DNA of 64,000 bases. Origin: Aphelocoma coerulescens (taxonomy: Eukaryota; Chordata; Aves; Passeriformes; Corvidae). Both the position numbers and the translations under genes were made by a program. The DNA is taken from contig NW_027183508.1 in NCBI RefSeq assembly GCF_041296385.1, forward strand, positions 248,001-312,000, read 5' to 3'. Each line of letters starts with the position of its first letter. Positions within the stretch are counted from its first letter, which is position 1. The notes beneath the pieces are model-generated. The model did not search any database, had not been told where the DNA came from, and saw only the letters and a program-made list of their open reading frames with translations. Of the stretch, positions 47,807 through 61,264 are shown one piece after another.

Positions 47807-50074
47807 GGATCCTGAGTGTGGGAGAGGCAAGGCTTAGGATGGTGCGTAGAGCTGAGAAGGAAAGTGCCGAGAGCAGCGTGTGTGCTGCTGCTTTGAGGGG
47901 TGCAGTTGAAGTTGTAGGCAGCAAGAGCTTTCTCAGCTGGCCCTTTTGTGAGCTCTGCTTTTGCCAGATGACTTCCATCTTACCCTCTTACCATCTTAGC
48001 CTCTCATTTTTGCATATCCCAAACCCCCTTCCAAACATCCAGCAGCTGCTTGTAAAGAAGAAGTCCTAGAACAAAAAGCCAGTGCTGCCTTTCATAGCCC
48101 CTTTGCTGTCTATGAAGTAGAGGAAAGAAGCTAGTGAGACGCACTTTCTTTCTCAACTCCATAGAGCGCATCCTTCTCTCAAGGTGGCAGAGTCCTTGGC
48201 GGAAGTGAAGCATCTGCAGCTGCAGTTCAGACTGAGAGATGTGCCAGGACAGGAAACATTTGCTGACCTTCCCTGTTCCCTGTGCAACATGATTCTCGCA
48301 TCCCAGTCACTTTCACATACCTTCGGTATCCCTGAGTCCAAGCAGCTAAAGCTCACAGAGACAGAAGTGTCAGGAAGGAAAACGTTGCAAAAGCACCCCC
48401 TTCTCTTATCAGCATATAAATTGTGCACAACAGGCTGCGGCACCGAACCTTCCTTCTCAGATAGACATGCCATCACACTTTTCACTCTTGCAGCTCGGTT
48501 GAAAAGCTCCAGCAGCTGCTCCCGCAATAGCAAAAGGTTCTAGAAGTGAAAGCCAGTTTGGGGCTGCACCTTCTCCTTGCCGCATGTAAGCCACACCAAA
48601 CTCCCTGATGCACTCTGTCCTCCCCTTCTCAAAGGAGTAGACGGTGGCATCAGGACACACCTGTGTCCCAGCAGCTGGGTGCCCAGCCGGGAGCAGGAGC
48701 AGGGCTGGGGCTGCTCCCAAAGTTGCCCCGCCCCAATGCCAGAGCCGGACATATGCTGAGGGGGGGCTGGATCAGGCTTTATTGTCCAGCTGCATGCCAG
48801 GAGTGAGCACAAAATCTACCTGCATTCTCTGCAGCATGCCATCCTGGAGCAGAGCCATTGCCAAAGGAACCCGTGAGCCCGTGCCAAGCCAGTGCCGGAG
48901 TGGGATCCTAGCAGCACCTGTGGAAGCCGGGAGAGAGGAGCCCACCTGGAGCAGGTTCGTGCAGGATTAATCATCCCGTGGCTTCCCACCAGGGTCCTGT
49001 TGCTTCCAAAAGGCCCCACAGTGTCACTGTGGCCCCTCGGTTCCACCAGGTTCCATAGCGTCACTGTGGTGCCCAGGGTTCCGTCAGCTTCGCCAGCATC
49101 CCCACGGTCTGCAGAGCTCCCCGAGCTTCTGTGGTGTCACAGTGGAGGCAGGGTTGCATCAGGTTCCATAGCATCAGCACGGTCTCCAGGGCTCCCAGAG
49201 GTTCTGTGGTGTCACAGTGGAGGCAGGGTTGCATCAGGTTCCATAGCATCACCACAGTCTCCAGGGCTCCCTGAGCTTCTGTGGTGTCACAGTGGAGGCA
49301 GGGTTGCATCAGGTTCCATAGCATCAGCACGGTCTCCAGAGCTCCCAGAGGTTCTGTGGTGTCACAGAGGAGGCAGGGTTGCATCAGGTTCCATAGCATC
49401 ACCACGGTCTCCAGGGCTCCAAGAGCTTCTGTGGTGTCACAGAGGAGGCAGGGTTGCATCAGGTTCAATAGCATCAGCACGGTCTCCAGGGCTCCCCTGA
49501 GCTTCTGTGGTGGTGTCACAGAGGAGCCAGGCTTCCTTGTAGTTCCCCAGCATCACAAAGGCTCTCCTGGGAGCCACGGGTCACAAAGCACCGTGGGCTC
49601 TGTGCAGCCCCGCTGTGTCACAATGGCCGCTGGCTTCCACGAGCCCCCGCAGTGTCCCAGTGGGCCCCGTGGCTTTAGGAGTGGGTGGCTGGGAGTTGGT
49701 GCCAGCGGCTGGGGGAGCAGCAGCAGGGACTGTGTGTGGACAGTGCCATGGCCACTTGTGTGGCCACTGGTGTCTCTGTGCCAGGCACAGCCGTGGTGTG
49801 TAACACCGGCTCTGGGTCCTTTGGCTGTGCAGGTGGCAGTCACGGCCTGGAGCAGGGCTGCTCCCGGGGGACAGCCTGGGGCAGGAGGCTGCTGGAGATT
49901 CATTCCCCACACTCCTTGTCATGAGGTGCTCAGAGTGATTGGAAAGGCTGTTGGCAGCAGGCAGTTCTCTGGGTTCAAGCTGTGGAGCTGTCAGCGGGAA
50001 TGCAAAGGCCAAGCTGGTGAGCCTTTTGTCCTGGTGCCTTTAGTGTGTGAGCAGTCCCTGGTGCCGTTGTCTTT
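47807..50074 (+). repeat. U22, full 2268-bp unit
   Basis: Minisatellite 49129-49504, arrangement as in U19. Carries the GGAACCCG allele without the KpnI allele, so the two markers are not always linked. Confidence 0.98.
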
Positions 50075-52267
50075 GGATCCTGAGTGTGGGAGAGGCAAGG
50101 CTTAGGATGGTGCGTAGAGCTGAGAAGGAAAGTGCCGAGAGCAGCGTGTGTGCTGCTGCTTTGAGGGGTGCAGTTGAAGTTGTAGGCAGCAAGAGCTTTC
50201 TCAGCTGGCCCTTTTGTGAGCTCTGCTTTTGCCAGATGACTTCCATCTTACCCTCTTACCATCTTAGCCTCTCATTTTTGCATATCCCAAACCCCCTTCC
50301 AAACATCCAGCAGCTGCTTGTAAAGAAGAAGTCCTAGAACAAAAAGCCAGTGCTGCCTTTCATAGCCCCTTTGCTGTCTATGAAGTAGAGGAAAGAAGCT
50401 AGTGAGACGCACTTTCTTTCTCAACTCCATAGAGCGCATCCTTCTCTCAAGGTGGCAGAGTCCTTGGCGGAAGTGAAGCATCTGCAGCTGCAGTTCAGAC
50501 TGAGAGATGTGCCAGGACAGGAAACATTTGCTGACCTTCCCTGTTCCCTGTGCAACATGATTCTCGCATCCCAGTCACTTTCACATACCTTCGGTATCCC
50601 TGAGTCCAAGCAGCTAAAGCTCACAGAGACAGAAGTGTCAGGAAGGAAAACGTTGCAAAAGCACCCCCTTCTCTTATCAGCATATAAATTGTGCACAACA
50701 GGCTGCGGCACCGAACCTTCCTTCTCAGATAGACATGCCATCACACTTTTCACTCTTGCAGCTCGGTTGAAAAGCTCCAGCAGCTGCTCCCGCAATAGCA
50801 AAAGGTTCTAGAAGTGAAAGCCAGTTTGGGGCTGCACCTTCTCCTTGCCGCATGTAAGCCACACCAAACTCCCTGATGCACTCTGTCCTCCCCTTCTCAA
50901 AGGAGTAGACGGTGGCATCAGGACACACCTGTGTCCCAGCAGCTGGGTGCCCAGCCGGGAGCAGGAGCAGGGCTGGGGCTGCTCCCAAAGTTGCCCCGCC
51001 CCAATGCCAGAGCCGGACATATGCTGAGGGGGGGCTGGATCAGGCTTTATTGTCCAGCTGCATGCCAGGAGTGAGCACAAAATCTACCTGCATTCTCTGC
51101 AGCATGCCATCCTGGAGCAGAGCCATTGCCAAAGGAAGCCGTGAGCCCGTGCCAAGCCAGTGCCGGAGTGGGATCCTAGCAGCACCTGTGGAAGCCGGGA
51201 GAGAGGAGCCCACCTGGAGCAGGTTCGTGCAGGATTAATCATCCCGTGGCTTCCCACCAGGGTCCTGTTGCTTCCAAAAGGCCCCACAGTGTCACTGTGG
51301 CCCCTCGGTTCCACCAGGTTCCATAGCGTCACTGTGGTGCCCAGGGTTCCGTCAGCTTCGCCAGCATCCCCACGGTCTGCAGAGCTCCCCGAGCTTCTGT
51401 GGTGTCACAGTGGAGGCAGGGTTGCATCAGGTTCCATAGCATCAGCACGGTCTCCAGGGCTCCCAGAGGTTCTGTGGTGTCACAGTGGAGGCAGGGTTGC
51501 ATCAGGTTCCATAGCATCAGCACAGTCTCCAGGGCTCCCTGAGCTTCTGTGGTGTCACAGTGGAGGCAGGGTTGCATCAGGTTCCATAGCATCAGCACGG
51601 TCTCCAGGGCTCCCAGAGGTTCTGTGGTGTCACAGAGGAGGCAGGGTTGCATCAGGTTCAATAGCATCAGCACGGTCTCCAGGGCTCCCCTGAGCTTCTG
51701 TGGTGGTGTCACAGAGGAGCCAGGCTTCCTTGTAGTTCCCCAGCATCACAAAGGCTCTCCTGGGAGCCACGGGTCACAAAGCACCGTGGGCTCTGTGCAG
51801 CCCCGCTGTGTCACAATGGCCGCTGGCTTCCACGAGCCCCCGCAGTGTCCCAGTGGGCCCCGTGGCTTTAGGAGTGGGTGGCTGGGAGTTGGTGCCAGCG
51901 GCTGGGGGAGCAGCAGCAGGGACTGTGTGTGGACAGTGCCATGGCCACTTGTGTGGCCACTGGTGTCTCTGTGCCAGGCACAGCCGTGGTGTGTAACACC
52001 GGCTCTGGGTCCTTTGGCTGTGCAGGTGGCAGTCACGGCCTGGAGCAGGGCTGCTCCCGGGGGACAGCCTGGGGCAGGAGGCTGCTGGAGATTCATTCCC
52101 CACACTCCTTGTCATGAGGTGCTCAGAGTGATTGGAAAGGCTGTTGGCAGCAGGCAGTTCTCTGGGTTCAAGCTGTGGAGCTGTCAGCGGGAATGCAAAG
52201 GCCAAGCTGGTGAGCCTTTTGTCCTGGTGCCTTTAGTGTGTGAGCAGTCCCTGGTGCCGTTGTCTTT
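50075..52267 (+). repeat. U23, short 2193-bp unit (four monomers, second deletion type)
   Basis: Minisatellite 51397-51697. The TTCAATAGC-type last monomer is kept and the fourth-type monomer is missing, the reverse of U13, U14 and U24. This is an independent contraction. Confidence 0.98.
51397..51697 (+). repeat. Contracted minisatellite, four monomers, alternative junction (U23)
   Basis: Keeps the TTCAATAGC last monomer and lacks a middle one, so the crossover lay one monomer earlier than in U13, U14 and U24. Confidence 0.95.
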
Positions 52268-54460
52268 GGATCCTGAGTGTGGGAGAGGCAAGGCTTAGGA
52301 TGGTGCGTAGAGCTGAGAAGGAAAGTGCCGAGAGCAGCGTGTGTGCTGCTGCTTTGAGGGGTGCAGTTGAAGTTGTAGGCAGCAAGAGCTTTCTCAGCTG
52401 GCCCTTTTGTGAGCTCTGCTTTTGCCAGATGACTTCCATCTTACCCTCTTACCATCTTAGCCTCTCATTTTTGCATATCCCAAACCCCCTTCCAAACATC
52501 CAGCAGCTGCTTGTAAAGAAGAAGTCCTAGAACAAAAAGCCAGTGCTGCCTTTCATAGCCCCTTTGCTGTCTATGAAGTAGAGGAAAGAAGCTAGTGAGA
52601 CGCACTTTCTTTCTCAACTCCATAGAGCGCATCCTTCTCTCAAGGTGGCAGAGTCCTTGGCGGAAGTGAAGCATCTGCAGCTGCAGTTCAGACTGAGAGA
52701 TGTGCCAGGACAGGAAACATTTGCTGACCTTCCCTGTTCCCTGTGCAACATGATTCTCGCATCCCAGTCACTTTCACATACCTTCGGTATCCCTGAGTCC
52801 AAGCAGCTAAAGCTCACAGAGACAGAAGTGTCAGGAAGGAAAACGTTGCAAAAGCACCCCCTTCTCTTATCAGCATATAAATTGTGCACAACAGGCTGCG
52901 GCACCGAACCTTCCTTCTCAGATAGACATGCCATCACACTTTTCACTCTTGCAGCTCGGTTGAAAAGCTCCAGCAGCTGCTCCCGCAATAGCAAAAGGTT
53001 CTAGAAGTGAAAGCCAGTTTGGGGCTGCACCTTCTCCTTGCCGCATGTAAGCCACACCAAACTCCCTGATGCACTCTGTCCTCCCCTTCTCAAAGGAGTA
53101 GACGGTGGCATCAGGACACACCTGTGTCCCAGCAGCTGGGTGCCCAGCCGGGAGCAGGAGCAGGGCTGGGGCTGCTCCCAAAGTTGCCCCGCCCCAATGC
53201 CAGAGCCGGACATATGCTGAGGGGGGGCTGGATCAGGCTTTATTGTCCAGCTGCATGCCAGGAGTGAGCACAAAATCTACCTGCATTCTCTGCAGCATGC
53301 CATCCTGGAGCAGAGCCATTGCCAAAGGAAGCCGTGAGCCCGTGCCAAGCCAGTGCCGGAGTGGGATCCTAGCAGCACCTGTGGAAGCCGGGAGAGAGGA
53401 GCCCACCTGGAGCAGGTTCGTGCAGGATTAATCATCCCGTGGCTTCCCACCAGGGTCCTGTTGCTTCCAAAAGGCCCCACAGTGTCACTGTGGCCCCTCG
53501 GTTCCACCAGGTTCCATAGCGTCACTGTGGTGCCCAGGGTTCCGTCAGCTTCGCCAGCATCCCCACGGTCTGCAGAGCTCCCCGAGCTTCTGTGGTGTCA
53601 CAGTGGAGGCAGGGTTGCATCAGGTTCCATAGCATCAGCACGGTCTCCAGGGCTCCCAGAGGTTCTGTGGTGTCACAGTGGAGGCAGGGTTGCATCAGGT
53701 TCCATAGCATCACCACAGTCTCCAGGGCTCCCTGAGCTTCTGTGGTGTCACAGTGGAGGCAGGGTTGCATCAGGTTCCATAGCATCAGCACGGTCTCCAG
53801 GGCTCCCAGAGGTTCTGTGGTGTCACAGAGGAGGCAGGGTTGCATCAGGTTCCATAGCATCACCACGGTCTCCAGGGCTCCCCTGAGCTTCTGTGGTGGT
53901 GTCACAGAGGAGCCAGGCTTCCTTGTAGTTCCCCAGCATCACAAAGGCTCTCCTGGGAGCCACGGGTCACAAAGCACCGTGGGCTCTGTGCAGCCCCGCT
54001 GTGTCACAATGGCCGCTGGCTTCCACGAGCCCCCGCAGTGTCCCAGTGGGCCCCGTGGCTTTAGGAGTGGGTGGCTGGGAGTTGGTGCCAGCGGCTGGGG
54101 GAGCAGCAGCAGGGACTGTGTGTGGACAGTGCCATGGCCACTTGTGTGGCCACTGGTGTCTCTGTGCCAGGCATAGCCGTGGTGTGTAACACCGGCTCCG
54201 GGTCCTTTGGCTGTGCAGGTGGCAGTCACGGCCTGGAGCAGGGCTGCTCCCGGGGGACAGCCTGGGGCAGGAGGCTGCTGGAGATTCATTCCCCACACTC
54301 CTTGTCATGAGGTGCTCAGAGTGATTGGAAAGGCTGTTGGCAGCAGGCAGTTCTCTGGGTTCAAGCTGTGGAGCTGTCAGCGGGAATGCAAAGGCCAAGC
54401 TGGTGAGCCTTTTGTCCTGGTGCCTTTAGTGTGTGAGCAGTCCCTGGTGCCGTTGTCTTT
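52268..54460 (+). repeat. U24, short 2193-bp unit (four monomers)
   Basis: Minisatellite 53590-53890, same deletion type as U13/U14. A private C-to-T change at 54174 puts a stop into the 160-codon frame that is open in most units. Carries the CTCCGGG allele near its end. Confidence 0.98.
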
Positions 54461-56728
54461 GGATCCTGAGTGTGGGAGAGGCAAGGCTTAGGATGGTGCG
54501 TAGAGCTGAGAAGGAAAGTGCCGAGAGCAGCGTGTGTGCTGCTGCTTTGAGGGGTGCAGTTGAAGTTGTAGGCAGCAAGAGCTTTCTCAGCTGGCCCTTT
54601 TGTGAGCTCTGCTTTTGCCAGATGACTTCCATCTTACCCTCTTACCATCTTAGCCTCTCATTTTTGCATATCCCAAACCCCCTTCCAAACATCCAGCAGC
54701 TGCTTGTAAAGAAGAAGTCCTAGAACAAAAAGCCAGTGCTGCCTTTCATAGCCCCTTTGCTGTCTATGAAGTAGAGGAAAGAAGCTAGTGAGACGCACTT
54801 TCTTTCTCAACTCCATAGAGCGCATCCTTCTCTCAAGGTGGCAGAGTCCTTGGCGGAAGTGAAGCATCTGCAGCTGCAGTTCAGACTGAGAGATGTGCCA
54901 GGACAGGAAACATTTGCTGACCTTCCCTGTTCCCTGTGCAACATGATTCTCGCATCCCAGTCACTTTCACACACCTTCGGTACCCCTGAGTCCAAGCAGC
55001 TAAAGCTCACAGAGACAGAAGTGTCAGGAAGGAAAACGTTGCAAAAGCACCCCCTTCTCTTATCAGCATATAAATTGTGCACAACAGGCTGCGGCACCGA
55101 ACCTTCCTTCTCAGATAGACATGCCATCACACTTTTCACTCTTGCAGCTCGGTTGAAAAGCTCCAGCAGCTGCTCCCGCAATAGCAAAAGGTTCTAGAAG
55201 TGAAAGCCAGTTTGGGGCTGCACCTTCTCCTTGCCGCATGTAAGCCACACCAAACTCCCTGATGCACTCTGTCCTCCCCTTCTCAAAGGAGTAGACGGTG
55301 GCATCAGGACACACCTGTGTCCCAGCAGCTGGGTGCCCAGCCGGGAGCAGGAGCAGGGCTGGGGCTGCTCCCAAAGTTGCCCCGCCCCAATGCCAGAGCC
55401 GGACATATGCTGAGGGGGGGCTGGATCAGGCTTTATTGTCCAGCTGCATGCCAGGAGTGAGCACAAAATCTACCTGCATTCTCTGCAGCATGCCATCCTG
55501 GAGCAGAGCCATTGCCAAAGGAAGCCGTGAGCCCGTGCCAAGCCAGTGCCGGAGTGGGATCCTAGCAGCACCTGTGGAAGCCGGGAGAGAGGAGCCCACC
55601 TGGAGCAGGTTCGTGCAGGATTAATCATCCCGTGGCTTCCCACCAGGGTCCTGTTGCTTCCAAAAGGCCCCACAGTGTCACTGTGGCCCCTCGGTTCCAC
55701 CAGGTTCCATAGCGTCACTGTGGTGCCCAGGGTTCCGTCAGCTTCGCCAGCATCCCCACGGTCTGCAGAGCTCCCCGAGCTTCTGTGGTGTCACAGTGGA
55801 GGCAGGGTTGCATCAGGTTCCATAGCATCAGCACGGTCTCCAGGGCTCCCAGAGGTTCTGTGGTGTCACAGTGGAGGCAGGGTTGCATCAGGTTCCATAG
55901 CATCACCACAGTCTCCAGGGCTCCCTGAGCTTCTGTGGTGTCACAGTGGAGGCAGGGTTGCATCAGGTTCCATAGCATCAGCACGGTCTCCAGGGCTCCC
56001 AGAGGTTCTGTGGTGTCACAGAGGAGGCAGGGTTGCATCAGGTTCCATAGCATCACCACGGTCTCCAGGGCTCCAAGAGCTTCTGTGGTGTCACAGAGGA
56101 GGCAGGGTTGCATCAGGTTCAATAGCATCAGCACGGTCTCCAGGGCTCCCCTGAGCTTCTGTGGTGGTGTCACAGAGGAGCCAGGCTTCCTTGTAGTTCC
56201 CCAGCATCACAAAGGCTCTCCTGGGAGCCACGGGTCACAAAGCACCGTGGGCTCTGTGCAGCCCCGCTGTGTCACAATGGCCGCTGGCTTCCACGAGCCC
56301 CCGCAGTGTCCCAGTGGGCCCCGTGGCTTTAGGAGTGGGTGGCTGGGAGTTGGTGCCAGCGGCTGGGGGAGCAGCAGCAGGGACTGTGTGTGGACAGTGC
56401 CATGGCCACTTGTGTGGCCACTGGTGTCTCTGTGCCAGGCACAGCCGTGGTGTGTAACACCGGCTCTGGGTCCTTTGGCTGTGCAGGTGGCAGTCACGGC
56501 CTGGAGCAGGGCTGCTCCCGGGGGACAGCCTGGGGCAGGAGGCTGCTGGAGATTCATTCCCCACACTCCTTGTCATGAGGTGCTCAGAGTGATTGGAAAG
56601 GCTGTTGGCAGCAGGCAGTTCTCTGGGTTCAAGCTGTGGAGCTGTCAGCGGGAATGCAAAGGCCAAGCTGGTGAGCCTTTTGTCCTGGTGCCTTTAGTGT
56701 GTGAGCAGTCCCTGGTGCCGTTGTCTTT
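54461..56728 (+). repeat. U25, full 2268-bp unit, KpnI variant
   Basis: Minisatellite 55783-56158. Has CACACACC and GGTACC (KpnI) but not the GGAACCCG allele. Confidence 0.98.
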
Positions 56729-58996
56729 GGATCCTGAGTGTGGGAGAGGCAAGGCTTAGGATGGTGCGTAGAGCTGAGAAGGAAAGTGCCGAGAGCAGCG
56801 TGTGTGCTGCTGCTTTGAGGGGTGCAGTTGAAGTTGTAGGCAGCAAGAGCTTTCTCAGCTGGCCCTTTTGTGAGCTCTGCTTTTGCCAGATGACTTCCAT
56901 CTTACCCTCTTACCATCTTAGCCTCTCATTTTTGCATATCCCAAACCCCCTTCCAAACATCCAGCAGCTGCTTGTAAAGAAGAAGTCCTAGAACAATAAG
57001 CCAGTGCTGCCTTTCATAGCCCCTTTGCTGTCTATGAAGTAGAGGAAAGAAGCTAGTGAGACGCACTTTCTTTCTCAACTCCATAGAGCGCATCCTTCTC
57101 TCAAGGTGGCAGAGTCCTTGGCGGAAGTGAAGCATCTGCAGCTGCAGTTCAGACTGAGAGATGTGCCAGGACAGGAAACATTTGCTGACCTTCCCTGTTC
57201 CCTGTGCAACATGATTCTCGCATCCCAGTCACTTTCACATACCTTCGGTACCCCTGAGTCCAAGCAGCTAAAGCTCACAGAGACAGAAGTGTCAGGAAGG
57301 AAAACGTTGCAAAAGCACCCCCTTCTCTTATCAGCATATAAATTGTGCACAACAGGCTGCGGCACCGAACCTTCCTTCTCAGATAGACATGCCATCACAC
57401 TTTTCACTCTTGCAGCTCGGTTGAAAAGCTCCAGCAGCTGCTCCCGCAATAGCAAAAGGTTCTAGAAGTGAAAGCCAGTTTGGGGCTGCACCTTCTCCTT
57501 GCCGCATGTAAGCCACACCAAACTCCCTGATGCACTCTGTCCTCCCCTTCTCAAAGGAGTAGACGGTGGCATCAGGACACACCTGTGTCCCAGCAGCTGG
57601 GTGCCCAGCCGGGAGCAGGAGCAGGGCTGGGGCTGCTCCCAAAGTTGCCCCGCCCCAATGCCAGAGCCGGACATATGCTGAGGGGGGGCTGGATCAGGCT
57701 TTATTGTCCAGCTGCATGCCAGGAGTGAGCACAAAATCTACCTGCATTCTCTGCAGCATGCCATCCTGGAGCAGAGCCATTGCCAAAGGAAGCCGTGAGC
57801 CCGTGCCAAGCCAGTGCCGGAGTGGGATCCTAGCAGCACCTGTGGAAGCCGGGAGAGAGGAGCCCACCTGGAGCAGGTTCGTGCAGGATTAATCATCCCG
57901 TGGCTTCCCACCAGGGTCCTGTTGCTTCCAAAAGGCCCCACAGTGTCACTGTGGCCCCTCGGTTCCACCAGGTTCCATAGCGTCACTGTGGTGCCCAGGG
58001 TTCCGTCAGCTTCGCCAGCATCCCCACGGTCTGCAGAGCTCCCCGAGCTTCTGTGGTGTCACAGTGGAGGCAGGGTTGCATCAGGTTCCATAGCATCAGC
58101 ACGGTCTCCAGGGCTCCCAGAGGTTCTGTGGTGTCACAGTGGAGGCAGGGTTGCATCAGGTTCCATAGCATCACCACGGTCTCCAGGGCTCCCAGAGGTT
58201 CTGTGGTGTCACAGTGGAGGCAGGGTTGCATCAGGTTCCATAGCATCAGCACGGTCTCCAGGGCTCCCAGAGGTTCTGTGGTGTCACAGAGGAGGCAGGG
58301 TTGCATCAGGTTCCATAGCATCAGCACGGTCTCCAGGGCTCCCAGAGGTTCTGTGGTGTCACAGAGGAGGCAGGGTTGCATCAGGTTCCATAGCATCAGC
58401 ACGGTCTCCAGGGCTCCCCTGAGCTTCTGTGGTGGTGTCACAGAGGAGCCAGGCTTCCTTGTAGTTCCCCAGCATCACAAAGGCTCTCCTGGGAGCCACG
58501 GGTCACAAAGCACCGTGGGCTCTGTGCAGCCCCGCTGTGTCACAATGGCCGCTGGCTTCCACGAGCCCCCGCAGTGTCCCAGTGGGCCCCGTGGCTTTAG
58601 GAGTGGGTGGCTGGGAGTTGGTGCCAGCGGCTGGGGGAGCAGCAGCAGGGACTGTGTGTGGACAGTGCCATGGCCACTTGTGTGGCCACTGGTGTCTCTG
58701 TGCCAGGCACAGCCGTGGTGTGTAACACCGGCTCCGGGTCCTTTGGCTGTGCAGGTGGCAGTCACGGCCTGGAGCAGGGCTGCTCCCGGGGGACAGCCTG
58801 GGGCAGGAGGCTGCTGGAGATTCATTCCCCACACTCCTTGTCATGAGGTGCTCAGAGTGATTGGAAAGGCTGTTGGCAGCAGGCAGTTCTCTGGGTTCAA
58901 GCTGTGGAGCTGTCAGCGGGAATGCAAAGGCCAAGCTGGTGAGCCTTTTGTCCTGGTGCCTTTAGTGTGTGAGCAGTCCCTGGTGCCGTTGTCTTT
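56729..58996 (+). repeat. U26, full 2268-bp unit with homogenised minisatellite
   Basis: Minisatellite 58051-58426 in which every internal junction is the CCCAGAGGTT form and the last monomer reads TTCCATAGC instead of the usual TTCAATAGC. Has GGTACC but keeps CACATACC 11 bp upstream, an intermediate haplotype. Private A-to-T change at 56997. Carries the CTCCGGG allele near its end. Confidence 0.98.
58051..58426 (+). repeat. Homogenised minisatellite, five monomers (U26)
   Basis: All four internal junctions read CCCAGAGGTT and the last monomer has TTCCATAGC, so the CCCTGAGCTT, CCAAGAGCTT and TTCAATAGC variants of other units are absent. It looks like a contraction followed by re-expansion of one monomer type, or a conversion tract. 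Confidence 0.9.
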
Positions 58997-61264
58997 GGAT
59001 CCTGAGTGTGGGAGAGGCAAGGCTTAGGATGGTGCGTAGAGCTGAGAAGGAAAGTGCCGAGAGCAGCGTGTGTGCTGCTGCTTTGAGGGGTGCAGTTGAA
59101 GTTGTAGGCAGCAAGAGCTTTCTCAGCTGGCCCTTTTGTGAGCTCTGCTTTTGCCAGATGACTTCCATCTTACCCTCTTACCATCTTAGCCTCTCATTTT
59201 TGCATATCCCAAACCCCCTTCCAAACATCCAGCAGCTGCTTGTAAAGAAGAAGTCCTAGAACAAAAAGCCAGTGCTGCCTTTCATAGCCCCTTTGCTGTC
59301 TATGAAGTAGAGGAAAGAAGCTAGTGAGACGCACTTTCTTTCTCAACTCCATAGAGCGCATCCTTCTCTCAAGGTGGCAGAGTCCTTGGCGGAAGTGAAG
59401 CATCTGCAGCTGCAGTTCAGACTGAGAGATGTGCCAGGACAGGAAACATTTGCTGACCTTCCCTGTTCCCTGTGCAACATGATTCTCGCATCCCAGTCAC
59501 TTTCACACACCTTCGGTACCCCTGAGTCCAAGCAGCTAAAGCTCACAGAGACAGAAGTGTCAGGAAGGAAAACGTTGCAAAAGCACCCCCTTCTCTTATC
59601 AGCATATAAATTGTGCACAACAGGCTGCGGCACCGAACCTTCCTTCTCAGATAGACATGCCATCACACTTTTCACTCTTGCAGCTCGGTTGAAAAGCTCC
59701 AGCAGCTGCTCCCGCAATAGCAAAAGGTTCTAGAAGTGAAAGCCAGTTTGGGGCTGCACCTTCTCCTTGCCGCATGTAAGCCACACCAAACTCCCTGATG
59801 CACTCTGTCCTCCCCTTCTCAAAGGAGTAGACGGTGGCATCAGGACACACCTGTGTCCCAGCAGCTGGGTGCCCAGCCGGGAGCAGGAGCAGGGCTGGGG
59901 CTGCTCCCAAAGTTGCCCCGCCCCAATGCCAGAGCCGGACATATGCTGAGGGGGGGCTGGATCAGGCTTTATTGTCCAGCTGCATGCCAGGAGTGAGCAC
60001 AAAATCTACCTGCATTCTCTGCAGCATGCCATCCTGGAGCAGAGCCATTGCCAAAGGAAGCCGTGAGCCCGTGCCAAGCCAGTGCCGGAGTGGGATCCTA
60101 GCAGCACCTGTGGAAGCCGGGAGAGAGGAGCCCACCTGGAGCAGGTTCGTGCAGGATTAATCATCCCGTGGCTTCCCACCAGGGTCCTGTTGCTTCCAAA
60201 AGGCCCCACAGTGTCACTGTGGCCCCTCGGTTCCACCAGGTTCCATAGCGTCACTGTGGTGCCCAGGGTTCCGTCAGCTTCGCCAGCATCCCCACGGTCT
60301 GCAGAGCTCCCCGAGCTTCTGTGGTGTCACAGTGGAGGCAGGGTTGCATCAGGTTCCATAGCATCAGCACGGTCTCCAGGGCTCCCAGAGGTTCTGTGGT
60401 GTCACAGTGGAGGCAGGGTTGCATCAGGTTCCATAGCATCACCACAGTCTCCAGGGCTCCCTGAGCTTCTGTGGTGTCACAGTGGAGGCAGGGTTGCATC
60501 AGGTTCCATAGCATCAGCACGGTCTCCAGAGCTCCCAGAGGTTCTGTGGTGTCACAGAGGAGGCAGGGTTGCATCAGGTTCCATAGCATCACCACGGTCT
60601 CCAGGGCTCCAAGAGCTTCTGTGGTGTCACAGAGGAGGCAGGGTTGCATCAGGTTCAATAGCATCAGCACGGTCTCCAGGGCTCCCCTGAGCTTCTGTGG
60701 TGGTGTCACAGAGGAGCCAGGCTTCCTTGTAGTTCCCCAGCATCACAAAGGCTCTCCTGGGAGCCACGGGTCACAAAGCACCGTGGGCTCTGTGCAGCCC
60801 CGCTGTGTCACAATGGCCGCTGGCTTCCACGAGCCCCCGCAGTGTCCCAGTGGGCCCCGTGGCTTTAGGAGTGGGTGACTGGGAGTTGGTGCCAGCGGCT
60901 GGGGGAGCAGCAGCAGGGACTGTGTGTGGACAGTGCCATGGCCACTTGTGTGGCCACTGGTGTCTCTGTGCCAGGCACAGCCGTGGTGTGTAACACCGGC
61001 TCTGGGTCCTTTGGCTGTGCAGGTGGCAGTCACGGCCTGGAGCAGGGCTGCTCCCGGGGGACAGCCTGGGGCAGGAGGCTGCTGGAGATTCATTCCCCAC
61101 ACTCCTTGTCATGAGGTGCTCAGAGTGATTGGAAAGGCTGTTGGCAGCAGGCAGTTCTCTGGGTTCAAGCTGTGGAGCTGTCAGCGGGAATGCAAAGGCC
61201 AAGCTGGTGAGCCTTTTGTCCTGGTGCCTTTAGTGTGTGAGCAGTCCCTGGTGCCGTTGTCTTT
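58997..61264 (+). repeat. U27, full 2268-bp unit, KpnI variant
   Basis: Minisatellite 60319-60694. CACACACC and KpnI alleles. A private G-to-A change at 60878 makes TGA in the 160-codon frame. Confidence 0.98.

Noticed and set aside
56991..57000. Plus-strand poly(A) signal in U26 (AATAAG)
   Set aside because: Created by a private A-to-T change; not the canonical hexamer and absent from the other units.
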